The notes beneath the pieces were generated by a model. That model saw only the letters and a list, made by a program, of their open reading frames with translations. It was not told the DNA's origin and did no database searches. The position numbers and the translations under genes are program-made. From positions 1 to 27,616 of the forward strand of contig CALRDB010000008.1 in assembly GCA_943354745.1 (NCBI GenBank): a stretch of DNA of 27,616 nt, in the 5' to 3' direction. Source of the DNA: Candidatus Nomurabacteria bacterium. GTDB lineage: Bacteria > Patescibacteriota > Minisyncoccia > Phycocordibacterales > UBA10002. This document shows positions 1-7,790 of this stretch, piece after piece (the stretch's first letter is position 1; every line of letters begins with the position of its first letter).

Positions 1-1
1 C

Positions 2-291
2 TGCTCTTGTCTGAACGGTAAACATACGGCTTGTCCCGGCAGAGACCAAAGCGGTTGGAAATGTAACTGTAGCGGACACGTTTTGGAAAGCGCGATTGAT
101 GAAGGGCGGGAAGTTATCCCACACGCCAAAGCAAGGCGACGTAAACGCAGACTCCGCCCGAGCAGTATCAGAAAATGTTGCAACGAAAAATTGCCGAGCT
201 TCAGTCTCAGATTGAGATGAGGAAAGGAAGAAGTCTGCCAGCCGACCCCAAACTTGAGGAGGTTAAGGCTATTCTTGAATCGGTGAGGTGA
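2..291 (+). pseudogene. Broken 3' end of a Cys-rich protein (partial at window edge)
   Basis: One frame is open from the window edge to a TGA at 218-220. It encodes a Cys-rich stretch with five cysteines in the first 24 codons (CxC, then C, then CxC) followed by a strongly basic tail, which suggests a metal-binding module. A second frame, open from 145 to the TGA at 289-291, encodes a charged, helix-like segment (KIAELQSQIEMRKG...KLEEVKAILESVR) that looks more like real protein than the basic tail it overlaps. A single frameshift between about 145 and 217 would join them into one product. I do not recognise the family. It could also be two unrelated chance frames. The broken neighbour at 535-729 makes decay of this end plausible. 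Confidence 0.3.
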
Positions 292-342
292 CGCTTTGCG
301 AAATTGATTTTAAACCCGTCAAGAGATTGGCTGGTTTAGTGC

Positions 343-375
343 AATAGAAAAGCCGTGAGGGAGTACCTCACGGCT
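343..375 (-). terminator. Hairpin, probable minus-strand terminator
   Basis: A perfect 10-bp stem (351-360 with 366-375, 5-nt loop) is followed on the minus strand by TTTCTATT. It could end leftward transcripts from the 776-1591 gene. Confidence 0.45.
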
Positions 376-400
376 GTGCTTACGTCTTTCGACTACTTCG

Positions 401-435
401 GGAACTGTATCGTGCAAACACGATACGTGTGTTCC
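401..435. repeat. Two-part inverted repeat
   Basis: An inner perfect 8-bp stem GTATCGTG/CACGATAC (407-414, 419-426) sits inside an outer 5-bp pair GGAAC/GTTCC (401-405, 431-435). No long T-run follows on either strand, so its role is unclear. The surrounding stretch 292-534 holds this and two other hairpins and no gene that I can support. Confidence 0.5.
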
Positions 436-464
436 TTTCAATGAATTGTTTTTGCTTGCGTTAT

Positions 465-494
465 ACAAACAAAACGAGCCGATTTAGGGCTCGT
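465..494 (-). terminator. Intrinsic terminator, minus strand
   Basis: A 7-bp stem ACGAGCC/GGCTCGT (474-480 with 488-494) is followed on the minus strand by TTTGTTTGT. It lies just past the DUF2231 remnant and would end leftward transcription. Confidence 0.55.
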
Positions 495-534
495 GTCTGA
501 TATTAGTGTGAAGATGTAATAGCAAAAACCAACC

Positions 535-729
535 CTACTGACCTTCGCCTATCAAGTTAAGTTGATGGTTGGGCTGTGTTAAATGCTCGGCTGTCTCCCC
601 TGTCGAAAGCGCGATAAGCGCTCCGAGCATCCCTATGAGAAGTAACGGCACCACCTTGATAAGCGAGTAGAACACAAGAAGTGCTATTGGAAAATGAACA
701 GATAAAGGGTGTAGCCTGTAGGTTATGTT
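535..729 (-). pseudogene. DUF2231 membrane protein remnant
   Basis: The minus strand reads about 58 recognisable codons that begin HPLSVHFPIALLVFYS and continue through a hydrophobic helix ending GALIALSTGETAEHL, then NHQL and a stop at 535-537. The HP..VHFPIALL opening and the TGE.AEH...NHQL segment are hallmarks of the DUF2231 family, a heme-associated or redox-associated membrane family. No ATG, GTG or TTG precedes the HPL motif before an in-frame stop at 730-732. The stretch between the first and second helix is much shorter than usual, and the C-terminal helices are missing. I read it as a decayed gene with the start lost, an internal deletion and a truncated end. A functional two-helix derivative with an unusual start codon is less likely. 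Confidence 0.65.
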
Positions 730-775
730 CTAAACGCTTCGCTACTACGGTGTGTCTGTAAAGAAAGGGACGTTG

Positions 776-1591
776 TTACCTATACAAACCAGTTGTTATT
801 CTAAAGTTATCTTCAGCCGACTTCCTTGCCTGGCTGTAGGGCTCATTAGTGCTCTGTTTCGCGTTCTTGAGGGCTTGATCGGCGTTCGCCTTTTCCGCAT
901 TGTACGTTGACTGGGCAGCCTTTTTCGTTGAATCAAAAAGTACTTGTGCCATAACTACCGTTTTAGTTCGCTCTGTCTCAGCTCGCTTTAATATTTCCCG
1001 GTATTTAGTTTCTGGTCCAACAAGTGATGTCTTCGTGGCAGTGTCTGCCGCGGTGAGTGCCTGCTTATACGCAGTAAATGCTCGGTCCAAAAGATTTTTT
1101 TTCTCTGAAAAGGTTTGCTGCGCATCATTCTTACTCTTGGCAAACTTAGCCTCGGGTCCTTTTTTCTGCTCCTCAAATCGTGATTTCGCGTCGCTCGTCT
1201 CTTTCTTAAAAAGCGTGTCCACATTTTTCCTTGCGAACGTCGCGGTACTCTTAGCCGCAGCCTTCGCCGCCTCTTTTGTTTTTTGATCGGTAATGGTTTC
1301 GGCAACACTCAGTTGTTTGGTGTAGGCATCCTCTACATCTTTTAGACTTGCGTCCTTCTTTTTCTTAACAGCAAGTAATGAGGACTCAAACTCATTTTTA
1401 AATGGAGCAACTTCCATGGTGTACACTCCTTGAACATTCGCGATTCCTGCGACTCGTAGTTCTTCCGCGGTTTTAAGCGCATTTTTATAGAGCAATGGCA
1501 CGTCAACGGCCTGCGCTAAAACAGTAGTACTCACCGTCGATAAGAAGAAAAGAATGACTATACCGAAAAGAAGAAAAGTACGTGTTTTCAT
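776..1591 (-). CDS. Secreted Ala/Lys-rich helical protein, unknown function
   Basis: This 271-residue product starts with a clear signal peptide: KTR, a long hydrophobic core, then a probable cleavage near TTVLAQ (about residues 25-27). The rest is almost wholly helix-forming and rich in Ala, Lys, Glu and Gln, with no cysteines and repeated short phrases of the type A..K...A...K, so it probably forms long amphipathic helices or coiled coils outside the membrane. I do not recognise a family. The ATG at 1591 is chosen because the signal peptide begins there; an upstream in-frame ATG would add 43 residues that overlap the divergent gene's promoter. It diverges from the DUF2585 gene, with about 100 bp between the starts. 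Confidence 0.75.
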   Translation of the reverse strand: MKTRTFLLFGIVILFFLSTVSTTVLAQAVDVPLLYKNALKTAEELRVAGIANVQGVYTMEVAPFKNEFESSLLAVKKKKDASLKDVEDAYTKQLSVAETITDQKTKEAAKAAAKSTATFARKNVDTLFKKETSDAKSRFEEQKKGPEAKFAKSKNDAQQTFSEKKNLLDRAFTAYKQALTAADTATKTSLVGPETKYREILKRAETERTKTVVMAQVLFDSTKKAAQSTYNAEKANADQALKNAKQSTNEPYSQARKSAEDNFRITTGLYR

Positions 1592-1682
1592 ATACATAGA
1601 AAAAGCTAATGTAGTACAAGCATACCATAGGTGTCCTTGTGCATACATACGAAACGGTTGGGACAGGTTGGCGTGGGTCGTG

Positions 1683-1697
1683 TATACTTTGGACATG
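1683..1697 (+). promoter_or_regulatory. -10 box placed for a leaderless start
   Basis: TATACT (1683-1688) is followed by 6 nt and the ATG at 1695, so the predicted first transcribed base is at or next to the A of ATG. The -35 match is weak. Confidence 0.55.
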
Positions 1698-2267
1698 TTT
1701 CGCACCTTAGATCTCACCAAAAGAGTCTTTCTTATTGGAGCGAGTTTGTTTGCACTTCAAGCATTGGTGCTTTTCCTCCTTGGTCAGCCACTTATCTCTG
1801 CAACTGGACAGATTAAACTTTGGGTAAGCGCGGTGCTTTCCTCGGAAATGTCACAACAGCTGTTCGATTGGTATACCTTTTCTCACATTATTCACGGCTT
1901 TATCTTTTATGGAGTGCTTCACCTTCTTTTTCCCCGTATGTCAGTTGGTACACGACTTCTTCTCGCCATGGGGATAGAGATCGGTTGGGAAATCGCTGAA
2001 AATACTCCCTTTGTCATCAATGCGTACCGTGAGCAAGCCTTGGCTCAGGGATACGCCGGTGACAGTATTCTTAACTCAGTGATGGATACCGTCTCAATGA
2101 TGTTTGGCTTTCTCCTTGCCCGACGTCTGCCTGTTTCTTTTACGATAGGCCTTGCCGTTTTATTTGAAATGTATGTTGGGTATATGATCCGAGATAATCT
2201 TACCCTCAACGTACTTGGCTTTATTCATCATTTCGATTTCATAAACCGGTGGCAATCTGGTGGGTAG
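1695..2267 (+). CDS. DUF2585 (UPF0314) family membrane protein
   Basis: A 190-residue integral membrane protein. The signature blocks of the family are visible: WYTFSHIIHGFIFY (about residues 59-72), the GIEIGWEIAENTPFVI segment (93-108), GDSILNSVMD (122-131) and RDNLTLN (166-172), ending in a WQSG tail. Four to five hydrophobic segments are predicted by eye. The family is best known from alphaproteobacteria and has no established biochemical role. The start at 1695 is preferred over in-frame codons upstream because the protein similarity begins there and a -10 box stands exactly 6 nt before it. No partner gene suggests a function; a single-gene transcription unit is likely. Confidence 0.8.
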   Translation: MFRTLDLTKRVFLIGASLFALQALVLFLLGQPLISATGQIKLWVSAVLSSEMSQQLFDWYTFSHIIHGFIFYGVLHLLFPRMSVGTRLLLAMGIEIGWEIAENTPFVINAYREQALAQGYAGDSILNSVMDTVSMMFGFLLARRLPVSFTIGLAVLFEMYVGYMIRDNLTLNVLGFIHHFDFINRWQSGG

Positions 2268-2356
2268 TTGTTATCCCCCGCTTCGTGCTGGTAGTCTTGT
2301 CACGTGATCGAAGAATTTAGCGCTATCTGTCATAGACAAGCTCGGCACGTTTGCTG

Positions 2357-2365
2357 TGATATAAT
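2357..2365 (+). promoter_or_regulatory. Extended -10 promoter for xfp-ackA
   Basis: TGATATAAT (TG-n-TATAAT) ends 32 nt before the xfp ATG, giving a 5' leader of about 25 nt. No good -35 box is visible, as expected for an extended -10 promoter. Confidence 0.6.
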
Positions 2366-2397
2366 CTACGCATACAATTCTAACTGCATGTGCTTCC

Positions 2398-4737
2398 ATG
2401 AAAACTGAGTCCATAAAAAAGTACGTTGCCGCGGCAAACTATCTCTCAGCAATTCAGATTTATCTTCGAGATAACATACTCCTTCGTGATGAGCTCACGT
2501 CTGACCACATCAAACCTCGCCTGCTCGGCCACTGGGGAACGTGCCCTGGCATCAACTTCGTCTATGCTCACGTAAATCGACTGGTTATTGAACACAAACT
2601 CAATACACTCTTTATCCTTGGTCCGGGGCACGGCTTCCCTGCTCTACAGGCGAATCTCTTTATGGAGGGAACGCTTGGTACCTATGACTCGAGGGTTCGC
2701 AGAAGTGAAGAAGGTATCGCGCATCTCGTTCAAAACTTTTCGTGGCCCTACGGTTACCCTAGTCATTCAAACCCTGAAGCTCCCGGTGTTATTCTTGAAG
2801 GTGGTGAACTTGGCTACTCGCTCGGTACTGCATGGGGTACGGTCCTTGATAACCCGGATCTACTTTCTGTGTGCCTCATTGGTGATGGGGAGGCGGAGAC
2901 TGGCCCAACGGCGACGGCCTGGCACCTTTCCAAGTTTGTAAATCCTCAAAAAGACGGAGCGGTACTCCCTATCCTGCATCTTAATGGGTACAAAATATCA
3001 GGGCCAACTATTTTCGGTCGCATGCGCAATAGAGAGCTTTTGGAACTCTTTCATGGTCTTGGGTATGAACCGATAATGGTGGACTATGAGAGCGAAGATA
3101 TCTATGAGCTGATGCGAAAGTCTCTTGATCGTGCACTCATGCTTATTCGGGAACTTAAGGAAGATGGTAAAAAAGGAGACGACTCGTATCCGCGTTTCCC
3201 TATGATACTGCTTCGGACTCCGAAGGGTTGGACTGGCATCAGAGAACTTCATGGAGAGAAAATCGAAGGTAACTGTCTTTCACATCAAGTTGTTGGAACA
3301 AACGCAAAAACAGATCCCGAAGAACTTGCAGCGGTTACTGCGTGGCTCCGGTCCTATAAGTTCGAGACTCTTTGGGAGAAGAACGGGGATTTTATTGAGG
3401 AAATACGATCGCTCATTCCTCCACCTGAGCTTGCGATGGGTAACAACAAGCACACCTTCGGCATGAAGCATGTTGGAGAATCATTAGTGCTTCCGACGGC
3501 AACCGAGTTTATGGAGGACTCGTCAATTCCCGGAACAATAGGTTCTTCCAGTATGATCCGAATCGGTCTCTATCTTCAGAGTGTTTTTGAATTAAATAAA
3601 AAACAGAAAAATTTTCGTCTCTTTTCCCCCGATGAAACGTACTCGAATAAGTTAAACGCGGTATTTAAAACCACGAAGCGTGCTTTCCAAGGACCGATTT
3701 CTCCCTGGGATAAAGATTTAGGTACCGAGGGGCGAGTCATGGAAATGCTTTCTGAGCATTCCTTGCAAGCTCTGATGCAAGGGTATCTTTTGACCGGACG
3801 ACATGGCGTTTTTGCTTCTTATGAGGCATTTATTCAAGTGGTTTCGAGTATGGCGGACCAGTATGTGAAGTTTCTCCGAATTGCTCGTGAAGTTTCGTGG
3901 CGTGGAGAGATTCCCTCGTTTAATTACATTCTAACTTCAAGTGGTTGGAGACAGGAACATAATGGTTTCTCTCATCAGAATCCTGGCTTCATCGACTCGA
4001 TGTTGCAAAAGCATGGGTGCTTTGTGCGTGTGTATTTCCCCCCAGATGGCAACAGCGCGCTTGAGGTTCTTAAGGCCTCTCTTGAGTCGAAAAATCAGAT
4101 TAACATTATTATCGCCGGTAAGACGCTTGAACCACGGTGGCTTACCCCGGAACTTGCTCACCGAGAATTTCAGGAGGGGCTCATGATCTGGGACTTTGCG
4201 AGCGAGCAGGATCCAGATATCGTCTTTTCGGCTGCGGGAGAATATTTGACCAAGGAGGCACTTGCCGCGATTAAGATATTGAAAAGTGAAGTACCAAAAG
4301 TCCGCTGTAGATTTGTAAGTATCTTAGAAATATCAAGTGTCGGCATTGGAAACTCGCTTTGTCGTTTACCTCTCTACGAGTGGGACCAGTACTTTACTCA
4401 TGACAAGCCGGTCATTTTTAACTTCCACGGTTACCCCGAAACCCTAAAACAAGTGTTATTTGAACATCAAGATGGTAGTGCGCGGTTCCGCGTCCATGGT
4501 TATTTGGAAAGTGGATCAACCACAACTCCGTTCGATTTACACCTTCGGAATAAAACCAGTCGGTATGATCTTGCGATTGAGGCACTTATTCTGCTTGCAC
4601 AGCGGGGGGTGATAGAAGCCGCCCAATCAGAAAGTATTATTAAGGCATACAACAAGAAAATAGCCGACCATAAAGAATACATCATTAAATTTGGGGTTGA
4701 TCCAGATGAGATCGAACAGTGGACGTGGCGGAATTAA
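2398..4737 (+). CDS. xfp: Phosphoketolase (xylulose-5-P / fructose-6-P)
   Basis: A thiamine-diphosphate enzyme that cleaves xylulose 5-phosphate (and usually fructose 6-phosphate) with phosphate to give acetyl-phosphate plus glyceraldehyde 3-phosphate or erythrose 4-phosphate. The 779 residues match the family's usual length of about 790. Visible motifs are GHWGTCPG (44-51), GPGHG (75-79), the ThDP/Mg-binding GDGEAETGP (162-170), and a C-terminal domain ending near residue 779. It acts in the cytosol. The acetate kinase gene starts 12 nt after its stop, so the two form an operon that turns acetyl-phosphate into acetate and ATP. The ATG at 2398 has no Shine-Dalgarno. In a lineage with reduced metabolism this pathway is a plausible main route of ATP formation (inference). 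Confidence 0.95.
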   Translation: MKTESIKKYVAAANYLSAIQIYLRDNILLRDELTSDHIKPRLLGHWGTCPGINFVYAHVNRLVIEHKLNTLFILGPGHGFPALQANLFMEGTLGTYDSRVRRSEEGIAHLVQNFSWPYGYPSHSNPEAPGVILEGGELGYSLGTAWGTVLDNPDLLSVCLIGDGEAETGPTATAWHLSKFVNPQKDGAVLPILHLNGYKISGPTIFGRMRNRELLELFHGLGYEPIMVDYESEDIYELMRKSLDRALMLIRELKEDGKKGDDSYPRFPMILLRTPKGWTGIRELHGEKIEGNCLSHQVVGTNAKTDPEELAAVTAWLRSYKFETLWEKNGDFIEEIRSLIPPPELAMGNNKHTFGMKHVGESLVLPTATEFMEDSSIPGTIGSSSMIRIGLYLQSVFELNKKQKNFRLFSPDETYSNKLNAVFKTTKRAFQGPISPWDKDLGTEGRVMEMLSEHSLQALMQGYLLTGRHGVFASYEAFIQVVSSMADQYVKFLRIAREVSWRGEIPSFNYILTSSGWRQEHNGFSHQNPGFIDSMLQKHGCFVRVYFPPDGNSALEVLKASLESKNQINIIIAGKTLEPRWLTPELAHREFQEGLMIWDFASEQDPDIVFSAAGEYLTKEALAAIKILKSEVPKVRCRFVSILEISSVGIGNSLCRLPLYEWDQYFTHDKPVIFNFHGYPETLKQVLFEHQDGSARFRVHGYLESGSTTTPFDLHLRNKTSRYDLAIEALILLAQRGVIEAAQSESIIKAYNKKIADHKEYIIKFGVDPDEIEQWTWRN

Positions 4738-4749
4738 AGTCTTTATTGT

Positions 4750-5862
4750 ATGAAAAACCTAACACTAATTTTAAATACGGGTAGCACTTCTCGAAGGTAT
4801 TCTGTTTTTGATGGTGAGCTACATATTCAGAGTGCCCATATTGAATCAGTTGTCCCTGGGAAAAACTACTTGGCTCCCCTTCTACAAGAATGGCGCATTG
4901 CACCTTCGGATATTGCATCTGTTGGTATTCGTGTTGTTGCTCCCGGTACAACGTTCCGAGAAAACGCCCTAATCGATGTGCACTACAAGGAACAGTTAAC
5001 GGAGGCTTTGAATCGAGCCCCGCTTCATATCGGAGGTGTGTTGCAGGAACTTAAGGAATTGGAAACCGAACTTCCCCATGCTAAATTGGTTGGTGTTTCG
5101 GATAGCAAATTTCATAGCACGCTTCCAGACTATGCGCGAGTGTACGCATTACCGAAAAACGTACGGGAGGAATACGGTATCGAAAGACAGGGGTATCACG
5201 GGCTTTCCACGGCTTCTGCGCTATCGAAGATAGCGAAAAGACTTGGAGCTGTTCCTTCGAAAATAATTTTCTGCCATCTCGGAGGTGGAACATCGGTCAC
5301 CGCACTCAAAAATGGAACATCACTAGATACTTCTATGGGCTGGACTCCTCTTGAAGGAGTACCGATGGCTAAACGCTCAGGAAATATTGACCCAGGAATA
5401 CTCGCTTTCCTTGTGGAAAAGCTTTCATTAAAGGGTTCTGAGCTCGAAACACTTTTATCGACCTCTTGCGGTCTTGAAGCAGTTTCAGGAATCGAAGAGG
5501 GGAATATGAAGAAAATAATTGAGACCCAAGCGCAGGGTGATCCTTGCGCTCTGCTCGCATTTCGTCTGTACGTTCACTCGGTCAGGAAATATATTGGCGC
5601 TATGGCTACGGTGCTTAGAGGATGCGATAGTCTCGTTCTTACGGGAGCCATTGGAGAGGGTGCACCGATTATGCGTCGGGCACTTACCGAAGGGCTAGAG
5701 TTTCTCGGTATTGGTCTTGATACGCGGAAGAACGCTACCTGTGTTGAGGTGGAGGATTTCGAGCTTATGGGATCGGGACATTTATTGCAATCGGTTATCG
5801 TAGTTAAGTCCGATGAAACGAGTGAGATTCTAAGGGAAACACTCGCGTTCCTGAAACAGTAG
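4750..5862 (+). CDS. ackA: Acetate kinase, divergent
   Basis: Transfers the phosphoryl group from acetyl-phosphate to ADP, the second step after phosphoketolase. The product has 370 residues against about 400 for typical AckA. Conserved features are the N-terminal LNTGSTS (8-14), a DSKFH segment with Asp118 aligned to the catalytic Asp of the usual FDTAFH, HG at 150-151, CHLGGGTS for the nucleotide site, and DTSMGWTPLEGVPMAKRSGNIDP with the expected Arg. It is unusual where typical enzymes have GHRVVHGG: here the text is GIRVVAPG, which keeps the Arg (61) but loses both His. Genomic pairing with xfp makes acetate kinase the natural call; a related ASKHA kinase with changed substrate range is possible. 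Confidence 0.88.
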   Translation: MKNLTLILNTGSTSRRYSVFDGELHIQSAHIESVVPGKNYLAPLLQEWRIAPSDIASVGIRVVAPGTTFRENALIDVHYKEQLTEALNRAPLHIGGVLQELKELETELPHAKLVGVSDSKFHSTLPDYARVYALPKNVREEYGIERQGYHGLSTASALSKIAKRLGAVPSKIIFCHLGGGTSVTALKNGTSLDTSMGWTPLEGVPMAKRSGNIDPGILAFLVEKLSLKGSELETLLSTSCGLEAVSGIEEGNMKKIIETQAQGDPCALLAFRLYVHSVRKYIGAMATVLRGCDSLVLTGAIGEGAPIMRRALTEGLEFLGIGLDTRKNATCVEVEDFELMGSGHLLQSVIVVKSDETSEILRETLAFLKQ

Positions 5863-5900
5863 ATCGTCCGCATAACTTTTACGGTACTGAACTCCGTTCT

Positions 5901-5930
5901 AGAGGTAACATACTGTATGTTACCTCTTTA
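5901..5930. promoter_or_regulatory. 12-bp perfect palindrome before a start codon
   Basis: A perfect 12-bp stem (5901-5912 with 5916-5927, 3-nt loop CTG) is followed by TTTA, and the ATG of the next gene begins at 5930. It lies 38 nt after the ackA stop, so it may serve as the ackA terminator. Its right arm also holds a possible -10 (TATGTT, 5916-5921), so it could be an operator for the next gene. Confidence 0.55.
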
Positions 5931-6262
5931 TGAAGCACACACCTAAAAAACTTGGACTTTTTTCTGCCATGGGATTGGTAGGTTATATAGGTCTGTTTGT
6001 TTCGACTGCGTACACCTATGTTCAATGGATGGAGTCACGCAATTTTTCTCCCCATCCACTTTTTGGTATACCACTGTTTCTTCTCGCCTTCTGTACCTCG
6101 GCTCTTGTGTGCGGTTCAATTGTATTTTTTAATCCTCTTCGACTATTTTTGGATGGAGAAAGCAAGGCGGCACTTCACACGATACTCTGGACGATAGTGT
6201 GGCTTCTTGTCTGTATAGTTGTCATGCTTCTTGGGTCAATTGTTTTCTTTTTGCTCACGTAA
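5930..6262 (+). CDS. Small three-helix membrane protein, unknown
   Basis: A 110-residue protein with a basic N-terminus (MKHTPKK) and three hydrophobic segments, at about 8-30, 43-66 and 84-109. The short loop between helices 2 and 3 carries NPLRLFLDGESKAA, probably on one membrane face. I see no enzyme motif and no family that I recognise. It starts 3 nt after a perfect palindrome and ends 33 nt before the VanY-type gene, which has its own promoter, so co-transcription is not required. The codon use and hydrophobic pattern support a real gene rather than a chance frame. Confidence 0.7.
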   Translation: MKHTPKKLGLFSAMGLVGYIGLFVSTAYTYVQWMESRNFSPHPLFGIPLFLLAFCTSALVCGSIVFFNPLRLFLDGESKAALHTILWTIVWLLVCIVVMLLGSIVFFLLT

Positions 6263-6280
6263 AAATCGCGAGGGTAATTG

Positions 6281-6298
6281 TGATATAATCCCCTGATG
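6281..6298 (+). promoter_or_regulatory. Extended -10, leaderless start
   Basis: TGATATAAT (6281-6289) is identical to the nine-base element before xfp. Exactly 6 nt separate TATAAT from the ATG at 6296, so translation would begin at or next to the 5' end of the RNA. Confidence 0.65.
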
Positions 6299-7183
6299 AG
6301 TATTTTATCTATCAAAAATATGGCTCTGGGAGGCGCTTTTCTTGCTATCGCTGGCCTTTCCTACGGTGTCTATCGTCTCTATGAGGAAAACAAAACACTA
6401 GAAGGAGATATGACGAGTCTCCAGGGAACTCTCGAGAAAACACAAAAGAACCTCGAGGAAGTCACTCGTAATGGCGCAAGTTTGCTTGACGCGCTTTCCG
6501 CCGAGCAGACAAAAGCGGGTTTCTTGCAGGAGCAAGCGACAACGTTTGCGCAGGCGGTACAACGCCTTTCAGGTACGGTAACGAATCTTGAGAAACTTAC
6601 TAAGACCGATCCGGAGCTTTTAATAAAGTATTCGAAGGTGTACTTTCTGAATGAACACTATATACCCGCTTCGATTACACTTATTCCAAACGCATTCGTC
6701 TTTCAAGGCAAGGAGGAATATTTCAACACGAAGGCTTTGCTTCACCTGAATGAGTTACTCCTTGCTTCACAGGTTGCAGGAACCGAACTTAAAATAATTT
6801 CCGGATATCGCTCCTTCGAGCGCCAGCAGGATTTAAAGTCACAGTACAAAGTGGTATATGGCACCGGAGCCAATAAATTTTCTGCGGAGCAAGGATACTC
6901 AGAACATCAGCTTGGCACTGCGGTGGACTTCACCACGCCTTTGCTCGGCGCGAGGTATGAGAAGATTGATACCTCGACGCAGTATTTTTGGCTCCAAGAG
7001 AACGCGTACAAATATGGATTCGTTCTCTCGTATCCCAAAGGCAATACGTACTATATGTACGAGCCCTGGCACTGGCGGTTTGTTGGATTGGAGCTCGCTA
7101 CAAAACTCCATAACGAGAAAAAGAACTTTTACGATCTCGACCAGCGCGAAATCAACGACTATCTCGTGAAGATTTTCGACTGA
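6296..7183 (+). CDS. VanY-type D-Ala-D-Ala carboxypeptidase (M15)
   Basis: A zinc peptidase of the M15B/VanY family that trims the terminal D-Ala from peptidoglycan stem peptides. The 295-residue protein has an N-terminal membrane anchor (about 9-26), then a coiled coil (about 27-105), then the catalytic domain. Motifs are SGYRSFERQ (169-177), SEHQLGTAVDF (202-212) with zinc ligands His204 and Asp211, and EPWHWR (256-261) with catalytic Glu256 and zinc ligand His259. All expected catalytic residues are present, so it should be active outside the membrane. The coiled-coil stalk could space the enzyme from the membrane or mediate assembly (inference). The start is fixed by the -10 box 6 nt upstream. 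Confidence 0.9.
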   Translation: MSILSIKNMALGGAFLAIAGLSYGVYRLYEENKTLEGDMTSLQGTLEKTQKNLEEVTRNGASLLDALSAEQTKAGFLQEQATTFAQAVQRLSGTVTNLEKLTKTDPELLIKYSKVYFLNEHYIPASITLIPNAFVFQGKEEYFNTKALLHLNELLLASQVAGTELKIISGYRSFERQQDLKSQYKVVYGTGANKFSAEQGYSEHQLGTAVDFTTPLLGARYEKIDTSTQYFWLQENAYKYGFVLSYPKGNTYYMYEPWHWRFVGLELATKLHNEKKNFYDLDQREINDYLVKIFD

Positions 7184-7320
7184 GGATAAACATTTTATTT
7201 GCTTATTATTTACTATATGCTTATTCGCGCGAATTAGAATGTAGTTTGTTGGGTGATAAAAATTGAGGAAGATGATACACTGGTCATCGAAAACTATTTT
7301 ACCATTTTAATTTTTCGAAT

Positions 7321-7728
7321 ATGCCAAATAGACCGGTACATTTTGAGATTCACGTGGACGATATCGAGCGAGCTAAGAAATTTTATGGAAACGTATTCGG
7401 TTGGGAGTTTATGGACTGGCCAATGCCTGGAAGTGAACCGTATATTGCTATTATGACCGCACCAAAGGATTCCAAGGAACCGGGTATCAACGGCGGCATG
7501 GTGAAGCGTCCCAGTTCCTCGCCAAGGTCGGAGCAGGGATCGAATGCATACGTCACGACAATGCAAGTGGAAAATTTTGATACGACAGCCGAAAAGATAC
7601 TCAAGGAGGGTGGCAAAACCGCTATGCCCAAGGTCGCTATCGCCGGAATGGCATGGCAGGGATACTTTCTGGACACGGAAGGAAATACGTTCGGTTTGCA
7701 TCAAGTGATGGATAAGAATGCGAAATAA
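7321..7728 (+). CDS. VOC family (glyoxalase/bleomycin-resistance-like) protein
   Basis: A 135-residue single-domain protein with the paired beta-alpha-beta-beta-beta fold of the vicinal oxygen chelate superfamily. It opens with VHFEIHVDDIERAKKFYGNVFGWEF, the classic first module (quoted here only up to the key residues: His11 and the AKKFY helix), and the second module has the GYFLDTEGNTFGLHQ ending. The GINGGMVKR segment resembles the group annotated as 'glyoxalase/bleomycin resistance/extradiol dioxygenase'. The substrate cannot be inferred. It may be cytosolic and self-contained, and a strong terminator follows 28 nt after its stop. The 137-bp spacer upstream is AT-rich, with no clear promoter that I can defend. 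Confidence 0.85.
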   Translation: MPNRPVHFEIHVDDIERAKKFYGNVFGWEFMDWPMPGSEPYIAIMTAPKDSKEPGINGGMVKRPSSSPRSEQGSNAYVTTMQVENFDTTAEKILKEGGKTAMPKVAIAGMAWQGYFLDTEGNTFGLHQVMDKNAK

Positions 7729-7756
7729 GTTTAGAGTCGCAAGCAGTATTGTTAGT

Positions 7757-7790
7757 GAACAAAAAACCGGCGAGTGCCGGTTTTTTGTTC
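7757..7790. terminator. Bidirectional intrinsic terminator
   Basis: A perfect 15-bp stem (7757-7771 with 7776-7790, loop GAGT) has an A6 run on the left arm and a T6 run on the right arm. It separates the VOC gene from the convergent MATE gene; the MATE stop codon (7789-7791) lies within the hairpin. Confidence 0.9.

Noticed and set aside
292..534. A tRNA or other known RNA among the left-end hairpins
   Set aside because: No cloverleaf or T-arm motif fits; two of the hairpins are better explained as minus-strand terminators.
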